In this document: positions 40,701 through 49,156 of the stretch, piece after piece
Layout: every line of letters starts with the position of its first letter
Numbering within the stretch: position 1 is the first letter of the stretch
DNA from: Bacillus safensis
Lineage (GTDB): Bacteria; Bacillota; Bacilli; Bacillales; Bacillaceae
Direction: 5' to 3'
DNA: 64,000 nucleotides
Assembly: GCA_030159235.1 (NCBI GenBank)
Contig: BSBG01000003.1
Span: forward strand, 248,001-312,000
Translations under genes and position numbers: made by a program
The notes under the pieces: generated by a model
Told to the model about the DNA's origin: nothing
What the model saw: only the letters and a program-made list of their open reading frames with translations
Databases searched by the model: none

Positions 40701-42044
40701 TATGTCTACCGAGCAGGTACGATTGGTACTGTTGCAGAAAAAACAGCATATGGTTACGTAAAAGGCTACGCAGGAGATCATAATCTTCATATGAGAGGCG
40801 CTGAAATCGATCGGCTTGTACAAGGCTGTACAGGGGTAAAACGGACAACGGGCCAGCATCCAGGTGGAATTATCGTTGTGCCGGATTATATGGACATTTA
40901 CGATTTCTCACCCATTCAATATCCAGCAGATGCGACAGGTTCAGATTGGAAAACGACACATTTTGATTTCCATTCGATCCATGATAACTTGCTGAAGCTA
41001 GATATTCTTGGGCACGATGATCCAACGGTTATTCGTATGCTTCAAGACTTAAGTGGAATCGATCCGAAAACGATTCCGACTGATGACCCTGAAGTCATGA
41101 AAATTTTCCAAGGAACAGAGCCTCTAGGTGTAACAGAAGAGCAAATTGGCTGTAAAACAGGTACACTCGGTATTCCGGAGTTTGGGACAAGGTTTGTTCG
41201 GCAAATGCTTGAGGATACAAAACCAAATACCTTCTCAGAGCTTGTTCAGATTTCTGGACTCTCACACGGTACGGATGTATGGCTCGGAAACGCGCAAGAG
41301 CTCATTCACAATAAAACGTGTGAGCTAAGTGAAGTGATTGGGTGCCGTGATGATATTATGGTCTATCTTATCTATCAGGGCTTAGAGCCTTCACTTGCCT
41401 TTAAGATCATGGAGTCTGTTCGTAAAGGGAAGGGACTTCCTCCTGAATGGGAAGAAGAAATGAAGAATAATAATGTACCAAACTGGTATATTGATTCTTG
41501 TAAAAAGATCAAATACATGTTCCCTAAAGCCCACGCGGCTGCTTATGTGTTAATGGCTGTTCGTATTGCTTATTTCAAGGTTCATCATGCACTTCTGTAC
41601 TACGCGGCTTACTTTACCGTTCGTGCGGATGACTTTGATATCGAAACGATGACAAAAGGATCGAATGCGATTCGAGCCGTTATGGACGATATTAATTCAA
41701 AAGGTTTAGATGCATCACCGAAAGAAAAGAACCTATTAACTGTACTGGAGCTAGCCCTTGAAATGTGCGAAAGAGGCTACCATTTCAAAAAAGTTGATCT
41801 CTACCGCTCAAGTGCAACAGAGTTTATCATTGATGGAGACGGATTAATTCCGCCATTCAACTCAATCCCTGGACTCGGAACAAACGTTGCATTAAATATT
41901 GTTCGCGCACGGCAAGATGGAGAATTCCTGTCAAAAGAAGATTTACAAAAACGCGGAAAAGTGTCGAAAACCATCCTTGAATATTTAGACCGTCAAGGCT
42001 GCTTAGAAGCACTTCCTGATCAAAACCAGCTTTCTTTGTTTTAA
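37731..42044 (+). CDS. polC: DNA polymerase III PolC-type alpha subunit
   Basis: PolC is the main replicative polymerase of low-GC Gram-positive bacteria. The 1437 residues are full length: N-terminal and OB-fold domains (to about 330), a PHP domain starting [13 protein letters not shown] (about 334), an inserted DEDD proofreading exonuclease with [11 protein letters not shown] (about 422), a zinc-type cysteine set CPSCK...CPECG (about 911-940), and the catalytic palm around [12 protein letters not shown] (about 964). TTG start after AAAAGGAGGG. It is followed by a strong terminator and then by the glycoside hydrolase island. Confidence 0.98.
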   Translation: MDEQLPITRRQFHILLNQIQMTDDDLSRYFEEGEIVKLTVHKSTKTWHFLFKFKALLPYKVYAMFLSRLTNAFSHIAQVTCTIEVNDPHISEELVQSYWSHCVEELQGISPPIISLLQQQKPSLSGHKIIIKTKSETEALAIKKKYSPMLQAAFKQVGFPELQFDTEIFVSEQEIQKFKEQKLAEDKERAMQALTEMEKKESEEQDEAPSGPLMIGYQIKDNEEIRTLDSIMDEERRITVQGYVFDAETRELKSGRTLCIFKITDYTNSILIKMFAREKEDAQLMKSLKKGMWVKARGSIQNDTFVRDLVMIANDVNEMKPQLKEDTAPEGEKRVELHLHSPMSQMDAVTGIGKLVEQAKKWGHEAIALTDHAVVQSFPDAYAASKKHGIKMMYGVEINLVDDGVPIAYNPEHRLLEDATYVVFDVETTGLSAVYDTIIELAAVKIKDGEIIDRFEAFANPHHPLSATTIELTGITDDMVRDAPDVVDVVRDFKEWIGQDILVAHNASFDMGFLNTAYKRLLKTDKASNPVIDTLELGRFLYPEFKNHRLNTLCKKFDIELTQHHRAIYDAEATGYLMLKMLKDAAEKEIAYHDQLNENMGQSNAYQRSRPYHATLIAQNETGLKNLFKLVSLSHIHYFYRVPRIPRSQLEKYREGLIVGSACDKGEVFEGMMQKSPDEVEDIAAFYDYLEVHPPEVYQHLLQLELVRDDRALKEIITNIVKLGEKLNKPVVATGNVHYLHPEDKIYRKILISSQGGANPLNRHELPKVHFRTTDEMLEAFSFLGDEKAKEIVVTNTQKVSEMVESIKPIKDDLYTPKIEGADEEIREMSYQMARSIYGDDLPKIVEDRIEKELKSIIGHGFAVIYLISHKLVKKSLDDGYLVGSRGSVGSSLVATLTEITEVNPLAPHYVCPSCKHSEFFNDGSVGSGFDLPDKDCPECGTAYKKDGHDIPFETFLGFKGDKVPDIDLNFSGEYQPLAHNYTKELFGEEYVYRAGTIGTVAEKTAYGYVKGYAGDHNLHMRGAEIDRLVQGCTGVKRTTGQHPGGIIVVPDYMDIYDFSPIQYPADATGSDWKTTHFDFHSIHDNLLKLDILGHDDPTVIRMLQDLSGIDPKTIPTDDPEVMKIFQGTEPLGVTEEQIGCKTGTLGIPEFGTRFVRQMLEDTKPNTFSELVQISGLSHGTDVWLGNAQELIHNKTCELSEVIGCRDDIMVYLIYQGLEPSLAFKIMESVRKGKGLPPEWEEEMKNNNVPNWYIDSCKKIKYMFPKAHAAAYVLMAVRIAYFKVHHALLYYAAYFTVRADDFDIETMTKGSNAIRAVMDDINSKGLDASPKEKNLLTVLELALEMCERGYHFKKVDLYRSSATEFIIDGDGLIPPFNSIPGLGTNVALNIVRARQDGEFLSKEDLQKRGKVSKTILEYLDRQGCLEALPDQNQLSLF

Positions 42045-42054
42045 TGTGATAGAA

Positions 42055-42085
42055 AAGAGCGCCCTAAAATGGGCGTTCTTTTTTC
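42055..42085 (+). terminator. Terminator after polC
   Basis: A 10-bp stem (AAGAGCGCCC, 42055-42064, with GGGCGTTCTT, 42071-42080) is followed by a T run. It isolates the island from polC transcription. Confidence 0.9.
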
Positions 42086-42465
42086 AATATACAATAATAT
42101 TATTATGTTAACTAATAAAGGTTTTTCAACATCTGGAATTATTTTCTTATTCGTTCATATAACTTGATTTAGCGTGATGTTTTAAGAGAAGAGATTGTAT
42201 GTCATTCTTTCTACCCAAATAGAGCTTAAAAGATAATTTCGCCGTCTGAAATGTTCTCAAACGACATATGATCATTCTGGGTACAGTCAGAAGGAGAATC
42301 AAGAGAAAACCTTCGATGAGCGTAGAGCTGATTGCTGTTTACTATGCTTATTTTTGAAACATACTTGATTCTTTTCAAAGCTGTACAGATCACGAAACGA
42401 ACAAAAGAAGGAGGTTTGTCTATTCATCAATGTTTCACTAAAAAGAAGGGGTGAGCGATAGGGAA
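42086..42465 (+). other. Intergenic region before the cellulase cluster
   Basis: This 380-base AT-rich stretch should carry the promoter of the hydrolase genes, but I find no convincing SigA pair and no clear catabolite (cre) box. It contains an inverted repeat TTTGAAA (42353-42359) / TTTCAAA (42373-42379) and a strong AAGGAGG at 42408-42414 that does not serve a long frame: the nearest ATG (42430) opens a three-codon frame, MFH-stop. No stretch coding for a signal peptide is visible in any forward frame of the last 150 bases. Confidence 0.5.
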
Positions 42466-44316
42466 ATGGCATCTTACAACTATGTAGAGGTTCTTCAAAA
42501 ATCCATGTTGTTTTACGAAGCGCAGCGGTCAGGCCAGCTTCCGGAAAACAAACGTCTCAACTGGCGGGGCGATTCTGGTCTTGAGGACGGGAAGGATGTT
42601 GGGCATGATTTAACTGGCGGCTGGTATGATGCAGGTGATCATGTGAAATTTGGACTTCCGATGGCCTACTCAGCAGCCGTGCTTGCATGGACAGTATATG
42701 AATACCGAGAAGCTTATGAAGAGGCAGAGCTGCTTGATGACATATTAGATCAAATCAAGTGGGCAACAGATTATTTCTTGAAAGCCCATACAGGCCCGAA
42801 CGAATTTTGGGCGCAAGTAGGTGATGGGAACGCTGACCATGCTTGGTGGGGACCAGCAGAAGTGATGCCGATGAACCGGCCAGCTTTTAAAATTGATGAA
42901 CATTGTCCAGGAACAGAAGTAGCCGCACAAACTGCAGCCGCTTTAGCAGCAAGCTCTATCATTTTTAAAGAAACAGATGCGTCTTACGCAGCAAAGCTGT
43001 TGACACACGCCAAACAGCTTTATGCATTTGCTGACCAATATCGCGGCGAGTATACAGATTGTGTCACCAATGCTCAGCCGTTTTACAACTCCTGGAGCGG
43101 CTATATTGACGAACTCATTTGGGGCGGTATCTGGCTGTACTTGGCGACAAATGAAGAAACCTATTTAAACCAGGCATTAAAAGCAGTAGAGGAATGGCCG
43201 AAGGATTGGGATTATACGTTTACTATGTCATGGGACAATACTTTTTTTGCTTCACAAATTTTACTAGCAAGAATCACGAAAGAAAACAGATTTATAGAAT
43301 CAACAGAGCGTAATCTCGATTACTGGACGACAGGTCTCGTTCAAAATGGAAAAGTCGAAAGAATCACTTATACGCCTGGCGGTTTGGCGTGGCTGGATCA
43401 ATGGGGTTCACTTCGTTATGCCGCAAATGCAGCATTTTTAGCCTTTGTTTATGCTGATTGGGTGTCTGATCAAGAAAAGAAGAATCGATACCAATCGTTT
43501 GCGATTAAGCAAACTCACTATATGTTAGGTGATAATCCGCTGAATAGAAGCTTCGTCGTTGGTTTTGGTCAGAATTCGCCGAAGCACCCGCACCACCGAA
43601 CGGCACATGGCTCATGGTCTAACCAGCTGACAACCCCTTCATATCACCGGCACACACTTTATGGAGCGCTTGTTGGGGGCCCTAATGCTCAGGATCAATA
43701 TGATGATGACATCTCGGATTATATATCAAATGAGGTGGCGACTGATTATAATGCCGCCTTCACTGGAAATATAGCCAAAATGGTGGAACTGTTTGGTCAA
43801 GGGCAATCTAAGCTACCAAATTTCCCGCCTAAAGAACAGGTAGAGGATGAGTTTTTTGTAGAGGCAGCTGTGATGAATAACGATGCAACATCTACTCAAG
43901 TGAAAGCAGTGCTATACAACCGGTCCGGCTGGCCGGCAAGAAGCAGCCAAACACTGTCCTTTAGATATTACGTCAATCTGAGCGAGGTCTTTGCAAAGGG
44001 ATTGAATGAAAAGGATATTCAAGTAACAGCAAACTACAATGAAGGCGCTTCCTTATCCCCGCTTAAGGTATATGACGCATCAGCCCATGTATATTTTGCA
44101 GAAATTGATTTTACGGGCGTAGCTATTTTTCCTGGAGGAGAATCTGAGCATAAGAAGGAAATCCAATTTCGATTATCCGCACCAAATGGGTCGAATATAT
44201 GGGATGCCTCAAATGATTACTCCTATCAAGGGTTAACATCCAATATGCAAAAAACAGCGAGGATTCCAGTTTTTGACGACGGTGCTTTAGTATTTGGTAC
44301 ACTTCCAAACAAATAA
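42466..44316 (+). CDS. GH9 endoglucanase with CBM3, no signal peptide
   Basis: This is a family 9 glycoside hydrolase (endo-beta-1,4-glucanase on cellulose) with a C-terminal family 3 carbohydrate-binding module. Catalytic features are intact: GGWYDAGDHVKFGLPMAYS with the aspartate base pair near residues 55-58, the HHRTAHGSW motif, and the acid Glu near residue 423 in SNEVATDYNAAF. The CBM3 spans about 460-612. ATG at 42466 gives 616 residues starting MASYNYVEVLQ; an in-frame GTG at 42451 adds five residues. An in-frame TAA at 42439-42441 rules out an upstream extension. The start coincides with the expected mature N-terminus, so an exported form is not evident. First gene of the hydrolase operon. 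Confidence 0.93.
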   Translation: MASYNYVEVLQKSMLFYEAQRSGQLPENKRLNWRGDSGLEDGKDVGHDLTGGWYDAGDHVKFGLPMAYSAAVLAWTVYEYREAYEEAELLDDILDQIKWATDYFLKAHTGPNEFWAQVGDGNADHAWWGPAEVMPMNRPAFKIDEHCPGTEVAAQTAAALAASSIIFKETDASYAAKLLTHAKQLYAFADQYRGEYTDCVTNAQPFYNSWSGYIDELIWGGIWLYLATNEETYLNQALKAVEEWPKDWDYTFTMSWDNTFFASQILLARITKENRFIESTERNLDYWTTGLVQNGKVERITYTPGGLAWLDQWGSLRYAANAAFLAFVYADWVSDQEKKNRYQSFAIKQTHYMLGDNPLNRSFVVGFGQNSPKHPHHRTAHGSWSNQLTTPSYHRHTLYGALVGGPNAQDQYDDDISDYISNEVATDYNAAFTGNIAKMVELFGQGQSKLPNFPPKEQVEDEFFVEAAVMNNDATSTQVKAVLYNRSGWPARSSQTLSFRYYVNLSEVFAKGLNEKDIQVTANYNEGASLSPLKVYDASAHVYFAEIDFTGVAIFPGGESEHKKEIQFRLSAPNGSNIWDASNDYSYQGLTSNMQKTARIPVFDDGALVFGTLPNK

Positions 44317-44340
44317 AAAAACAACGAGGTTATTGAAAGG

Positions 44341-46455
44341 GTGAAGGATTTGTCAAATAAAGAACGGTTTTTAACGCTTTACCATCAAATTAAAAGCGAT
44401 GCGAATGGATATTTTTCACCGGAAGGAATTCCGTATCATTCAATCGAGACGCTCATTTGTGAAGCACCTGATTACGGGCATATGACAACGTCAGAAGCGT
44501 ATAGCTATTGGCTATGGCTTGAGGTGCTGTACGGACATTACACAGGGGATTGGAGCAAATTAGAGGCAGCTTGGGACAATATGGAGAAGTACATTATCCC
44601 AGTAAATGAAGATGGGCATGATGAACAGCCGCATATGAGCGCTTATAATCCGTCCAGCCCGGCCACATACGCAGCAGAAAAACCATATCCTGATCAGTAT
44701 CCTAGCCAGCTGAGCGGTGCTCGTCCTGCTGGTCAAGATCCAATTGATAGTGAATTGAAGTCAACCTATGGAACGAATGAGACGTATTTAATGCACTGGC
44801 TCCTTGATGTAGATAACTGGTATGGCTATGGAAACTTGCTCAACCCATCACATAAAGCTGCTTATGTGAACACATTCCAGCGTGGTCAACAGGAATCCGT
44901 ATGGGAGTCTATCCCTCATCCATCACAAGACGACAAATCTTTTGGTAAGCCGAATGAAGGCTTCATGAGCTTGTTCACAAAAGAAAATCAAGCTCCTGCC
45001 GCTCAGTGGCGCTATACGAATGCAACGGATGCTGATGCGCGTGCGATACAAGCGATGTATTGGGCAAAGGAACTCGGCTATAATCAGTCAACCTACTTTG
45101 AAAAAGCGAAAAAAATGGGGGATTTTCTCCGTTACGGCATGTACGATAAATATTTTCAAACGATTGGAAGCGGGAAGCAGGGTAATCCGTATCCTGGAAA
45201 TGGAAAGGGTGCCTGTCATTACTTAATGGCATGGTATACCTCTTGGGGTGGAGGACTTGGGGATTATGCAAATTGGTCGTGGCGTATTGGGGCGAGCCAT
45301 TGTCATCAGGGATATCAAAATCCTGTCGCCGCTTATGCTTTATCCTCAGATAAAGGAGGCTTAAAGCCATCTTCACCTACCGGGGCAAGTGATTGGGAAA
45401 AAACATTAAAGAGACAGCTTGAATTTTACGTATGGCTTCAATCGAAAGAGGGAGCCATAGCAGGAGGTGCAACCAATAGCTGGGGTGGAGACTATAGCGC
45501 TTATCCGGCAGGAAGAAGTACATTTTATGATATGGCATATGAGGATGCACCTGTTTACCATGACCCGCCTTCTAATAACTGGTTTGGGATGCAGGCGTGG
45601 CCAATGGAGCGTGTAGCAGAGCTGTATTATATTTTTGTGAAAGATGGTGACAAAACATCTGAAAATGTTCAAATGGCCAAATCTGTCATGACAAAATGGG
45701 TCAACTATGCATTAGATTACATTTTTATCGGCAGCCGTCCTGTGTCGGATGAAGAGGGTTATTTCTTAGATGACCAAGGTCAGAGAATTCTAGGTGGAAC
45801 AAATGCTGCTGTTGCTACAACGAGTGCACCAGGAGAGTTTTGGCTTCCTGGAAATATTGCTTGGAGCGGCCAGCCTGATACTTGGAACGGGTTCCAGTCT
45901 GCAACAGGAAATCCAAATTTAACAGCCGTAACAAAAGATCCAACTCAGGATACAGGCGTATTAGGAAGTCTTGCCAAAGCTTTGATATTCTTTGCTGCAG
46001 CCACGAAGCTAGAAACAGGTGATTATACAGCGCTTGGTGCAAGAGCGAAAGATACAGCCGCACAGCTTCTTGAGGTTGCATGGAATTATAATGATGGTTT
46101 GGGCATTGTGACAGAGGAAGAAAGAGAAGACTATGACCGTTTCTTTAAAAAGGAAGTGTATTTCCCGAATGGATGGAACGGGACATTTGGTCAAGGAAAT
46201 CAGATTCCTGGATCCAGCACCATTCCTTCTGATCCGCAGCGGGGAGGGAACGGGGTCTATACGAGCTTTGCAGATCTTCGTCCCGATCTTAAACAAGATC
46301 CAGCATGGTCTTCACTCGAAAGTAAATATCAGGCTTCATTTAATGAAACAACGGGCAAATGGGAGAACGGAGCACCTGTTTTCACTTATCACCGCTTCTG
46401 GTCTCAAGTGGATATGGCCACGGCCTATGCTGAATACCATCGTCTTATCAACTAG
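44341..46455 (+). CDS. GH48 cellulase (processive exoglucanase), no signal peptide
   Basis: Family 48 enzymes cut cellobiose units processively from cellulose and act strongly with GH9 enzymes, its neighbour here. The 704 residues make one catalytic domain without dockerin or binding module. The family block EAPDYGHMTTSEAYSYW is near the N-terminus with the likely acid Glu52, and TNATDADARAIQAMYWA, SWRIGASHCHQGYQNP and the C-terminal HRFWSQVDMATAYAEYH are present. The GTG start lies 24 bases after the GH9 stop, in the same frame, with GAGG 11 bases upstream. There is no room for a signal peptide; residue 1 is just before the catalytic domain. TTG at 44350 is an alternative start. Confidence 0.93.
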   Translation: MKDLSNKERFLTLYHQIKSDANGYFSPEGIPYHSIETLICEAPDYGHMTTSEAYSYWLWLEVLYGHYTGDWSKLEAAWDNMEKYIIPVNEDGHDEQPHMSAYNPSSPATYAAEKPYPDQYPSQLSGARPAGQDPIDSELKSTYGTNETYLMHWLLDVDNWYGYGNLLNPSHKAAYVNTFQRGQQESVWESIPHPSQDDKSFGKPNEGFMSLFTKENQAPAAQWRYTNATDADARAIQAMYWAKELGYNQSTYFEKAKKMGDFLRYGMYDKYFQTIGSGKQGNPYPGNGKGACHYLMAWYTSWGGGLGDYANWSWRIGASHCHQGYQNPVAAYALSSDKGGLKPSSPTGASDWEKTLKRQLEFYVWLQSKEGAIAGGATNSWGGDYSAYPAGRSTFYDMAYEDAPVYHDPPSNNWFGMQAWPMERVAELYYIFVKDGDKTSENVQMAKSVMTKWVNYALDYIFIGSRPVSDEEGYFLDDQGQRILGGTNAAVATTSAPGEFWLPGNIAWSGQPDTWNGFQSATGNPNLTAVTKDPTQDTGVLGSLAKALIFFAAATKLETGDYTALGARAKDTAAQLLEVAWNYNDGLGIVTEEEREDYDRFFKKEVYFPNGWNGTFGQGNQIPGSSTIPSDPQRGGNGVYTSFADLRPDLKQDPAWSSLESKYQASFNETTGKWENGAPVFTYHRFWSQVDMATAYAEYHRLIN

Positions 46456-46470
46456 CAGGTCAAAATCAAG

Positions 46471-46491
46471 CTGTCGGCTTCTAGCCGGCAG
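46471..46491 (+). other. Hairpin between the GH48 and GH10 genes
   Basis: A 9-bp stem (CTGTCGGCT / AGCCGGCAG, one T-G pair, 3-base loop) followed by only TTTG. It may be a weak terminator, an mRNA-stabilising or a processing element within the operon. Confidence 0.5.
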
Positions 46492-46536
46492 TTTGAATAG
46501 GAAATATAAATCCAGTGAAGATAAGGGGGTTTTTAC

Positions 46537-47766
46537 ATGGTCAAAGAAAGAAGCTTTATTCATCAATCATTCAACAGGGGCGAAAATGAGCAGAAACATC
46601 TGAGGTGGAAAAAAGAAGCGAATGATCGAATCTCAAAGCATAGACAAAGAGACCTTGTGATCAACGTCAAAAATAGCGAAAAAAAGCCAGTAGCAGGTAT
46701 AGAGGTTGAAATCAAGCAAATCAGGCATGAATTCGCATTTGGTTCAGCGATGAATGACCAAGTGTTATTTAATCAACAATATGCTGATTTTTTCGTGAAG
46801 CATTTTAATTGGGCTGTTTTTGAAAATGAGGCGAAATGGTATGCGAATGAGCCGGAAAGAGGGAAAATCACCTACGAAAAAGCAGATGCGATGCTGAACT
46901 TTGCAGATAGACATCAACTTCCAGTAAGGGGGCACGCTTTATTTTGGGAGGTAGAGGATGCGAATCCAAACTGGCTGAGGTCACTACCGAATCATGAAGT
47001 GTATGAAGCCATGAAAAACCGGCTTGAGCATGCGGGCAATCATTATAAGGGAAGATTCCGTCATTGGGATGTAAACAATGAAATGATGCATGGTTCGTTT
47101 TTTAAAGATCGCTTTGGGAAAAATATTTGGAAGTGGATGTATGAAGAAACGAAAAAAATTGATCCGCAAGCACTATTGTTTGTGAACGATTATAATGTGA
47201 TCTCATATGGTGAGCATCATGCTTATAAAGCGCATATCAATGAACTGCGTCAGTTAGGCGCACCTATTGAGGCAATTGGTGTTCAAGGGCATTTTGAAGA
47301 CCGGGTCGATCCAGTCATTGTCAAAGAGAGGCTGGATGTGCTTGCTGAGCTTGGTCTTCCTATATGGGTCACAGAGTACGACTCTGTTCACCCTGACGCT
47401 AATAGAAGAGCGGATAACCTAGAGGCTTTATATCGCGTCGCATTTAGTCACCCAGCCGTAAAAGGAGTGCTGATGTGGGGATTTTGGGCAGGTGCCCATT
47501 GGAGAGGTGAGCATGCGGCCATCGTTAATTATGATTGGTCGTTAAATGAAGCAGGACGACGTTATGAAAAGCTTCTAAATGAGTGGACGACACAAAGCGT
47601 TGAAAAAACAGATGCTAATGGCAATGTGACGTGCCCAGCATTTCATGGGACATATGAGATTCGAATCGGTAAAGGAAGTAAAATATTAAAACAGCAGACA
47701 ATTGAACTTGATCCAAATGAACAAACACCGCTTCAACTAGATGTGGTCGTACCTGTAGAAGGATAG
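46537..47766 (+). CDS. GH10-like xylanase-family hydrolase, no signal peptide
   Basis: The protein resembles family 10 endo-1,4-beta-xylanases. The acid/base glutamate (Glu182 in HWDVNNEMMHG) and the nucleophile (Glu280 in LPIWVTEYD) are in the right context and spacing, with RGHALFWE and GVQGHFED motifs between. About 65 N-terminal residues form a charged beta-rich extension (VINVKNSEKKPVAGIEVEIK, then HEFAFGSAM), a type seen on divergent GH10 proteins, and the last 70 residues are non-catalytic. There is no hydrophobic leader. True substrate is unknown; sequence differs enough from typical xylanases that activity on other beta-glycans is possible. ATG follows AAGGGGG. Confidence 0.88.
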   Translation: MVKERSFIHQSFNRGENEQKHLRWKKEANDRISKHRQRDLVINVKNSEKKPVAGIEVEIKQIRHEFAFGSAMNDQVLFNQQYADFFVKHFNWAVFENEAKWYANEPERGKITYEKADAMLNFADRHQLPVRGHALFWEVEDANPNWLRSLPNHEVYEAMKNRLEHAGNHYKGRFRHWDVNNEMMHGSFFKDRFGKNIWKWMYEETKKIDPQALLFVNDYNVISYGEHHAYKAHINELRQLGAPIEAIGVQGHFEDRVDPVIVKERLDVLAELGLPIWVTEYDSVHPDANRRADNLEALYRVAFSHPAVKGVLMWGFWAGAHWRGEHAAIVNYDWSLNEAGRRYEKLLNEWTTQSVEKTDANGNVTCPAFHGTYEIRIGKGSKILKQQTIELDPNEQTPLQLDVVVPVEG

Positions 47767-47784
47767 ACTGTGAGGAGAATGTAA

Positions 47785-48915
47785 ATGAAGATATGGACTC
47801 AAAAGGTACCTTGTTTCATTTTATTGATCGCTGTATGGGCAGGCTGGTTCTCTCTTACCGTAAAAGCCGCCTCCTATGTCCAAACATCTGGTACGCAATT
47901 TACGCTCAACAATCAACCATTTTACTTTGCTGGTACAAATAATTATTATTTTCATTACAAATCAAAAAAGATGGTAGATGCAGTGTTCGATGATATGAAA
48001 GCAATGAATTTAAAGGTGATTCGTATTTGGGGATTTCACGACGGGGCCCCTCAAGAAAACTCAGTCTTACAATCTAGTCCTGGGGTCTATGAAGAATCGG
48101 GTTTTCAAAAACTAGATTATGCGATTTATAAAGCGGGGCAGGAAGGAATAAAGCTCGTCATCCCACTTGTGAACAATTGGGATGACTTTGGCGGTATGAA
48201 TCAATATGTGAAGTGGTTCGGGGCAGGATCACATGATGCCTTTTATACAGATCCTCGTATTTTAAAAGCTTACAAAAATTATGTGCGCTATGTATTAGAA
48301 AGAACCAATTCGTACACAGGTGTTCAATATAAGGACGATCCAGCTATTATGACTTGGGAATTAGCCAATGAGCCGCGCGCCGAGTCAGATCCTACGGGAA
48401 ATACACTAGTCAAATGGGCAGATGAAATGAGTACATGGATCAAATCGCTGGATCGTCACCATCTTGTTGCAGTAGGAGATGAAGGATTCTTTCACATATC
48501 AGGACATGACGATTGGTTTTATGGAGGCGGAGAAGGCGTCGATTGGGACCGTTTGACGGCTCTCACTCATATCGATTATGGAACCTATCATCTGTACCCG
48601 GATCATTGGAACAAGTCTGCTGCTTGGGGAGTGAAATGGATTGAAGACCATATCATCCGCGGGAAGTCAATTGGAAAACCAGTTGTGTTAGAAGAGTTTG
48701 GCATTCAAAATCAATCAGCGCGTCCCGACGTATATCAAAGCTGGCTGTCAGCAGTTGAGAAGCTTGGAGGGGCTGGCAGTCAATTTTGGATTTTAACAAG
48801 CATTCAGGACGATGGTTCGCTCTATCCGGATTATGATGGTTTCCGCATCATAAAGGGGAGCAGGGAGGCAGTCCTTATTAGTGAACATGCGAAAAGAATG
48901 AACGAAAAAAACTGA
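47785..48915 (+). CDS. Secreted GH5 beta-mannanase
   Basis: This is a family 5 endo-beta-1,4-mannanase-type enzyme of 376 residues. It is the only protein in the cluster with a signal peptide: a basic start, a hydrophobic core (PCFILLIAVWAGWF) and a likely cleavage after VKA at residue 28. The catalytic acid lies in TWELANEPRAESD and the nucleophile in VVLEEFGIQ; RIWGFHDGAP is also typical. The start follows GAGGAG, 19 bases after the GH10 gene. No clear terminator follows before the rimP promoter. Confidence 0.93.
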   Translation: MKIWTQKVPCFILLIAVWAGWFSLTVKAASYVQTSGTQFTLNNQPFYFAGTNNYYFHYKSKKMVDAVFDDMKAMNLKVIRIWGFHDGAPQENSVLQSSPGVYEESGFQKLDYAIYKAGQEGIKLVIPLVNNWDDFGGMNQYVKWFGAGSHDAFYTDPRILKAYKNYVRYVLERTNSYTGVQYKDDPAIMTWELANEPRAESDPTGNTLVKWADEMSTWIKSLDRHHLVAVGDEGFFHISGHDDWFYGGGEGVDWDRLTALTHIDYGTYHLYPDHWNKSAAWGVKWIEDHIIRGKSIGKPVVLEEFGIQNQSARPDVYQSWLSAVEKLGGAGSQFWILTSIQDDGSLYPDYDGFRIIKGSREAVLISEHAKRMNEKN

Positions 48916-48946
48916 TGATGAATGCCTGCTGAATAAGGAACTTCAT

Positions 48947-48975
48947 TTGCATAAAAAAATTGGATATGGTATAGT
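48947..48975 (+). promoter_or_regulatory. SigA-type promoter of the rimP-nusA-infB operon
   Basis: TTGCAT (48947-48952) and TATAGT (48970-48975) are 17 bases apart, with TG one base before the -10. Transcription would start near 48982, giving a leader of about 175 bases. Confidence 0.8.
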
Positions 48976-49005
48976 TTTTATGGAAATGCTAACGATTACC
49001 GAGAC

Positions 49006-49106
49006 AAGAGTGGGGAAACCCGCTCTTTTGTATTGAACAGGCAATTTTTGTCTCGACATTATTCATCCGTTTTCTGCTCCCCCTGCTCACTTAAAGCAGG
49101 GTTTTT
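49006..49106 (+). promoter_or_regulatory. Two tandem terminator-like hairpins in the rimP leader (attenuator)
   Basis: The first hairpin is AAGAGTGGG / CCCGCTCTT (49006-49027) closed by a GAAA tetraloop and followed by a short T tract. The second is CCCTGCT / AGCAGGG (49081-49101) followed by five T. Both lie between the promoter and rimP, so the operon must be regulated by read-through. I recall NusA autoregulating this operon in B. subtilis by NusA-dependent termination in the same leader. Confidence 0.8.
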
Positions 49107-49156
49107 ATGCAGAATGATTGATAAGAGCGTTTATCGAAAGCACAAGGAGGAAGAGA

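Noticed and set aside
42422-42450. Short leader frames (MFH-stop; ATT-initiated ten codons) behind AAGGAGG before the GH9 gene
   Set aside because: Too short and not protein-like; reported only as an orphan ribosome-binding site, not as a gene.
42086-42465. cre (catabolite repression) site before the cellulase genes
   Set aside because: No sequence close to the TGWAANCGNTNWCA consensus was found; the TTTGAAA/TTTCAAA repeat has the wrong spacing.
42466-44316. GH9 gene as a pseudogene
   Set aside because: All catalytic motifs and the complete CBM3 are in one open frame; only the leader is missing, so it is kept as a CDS.
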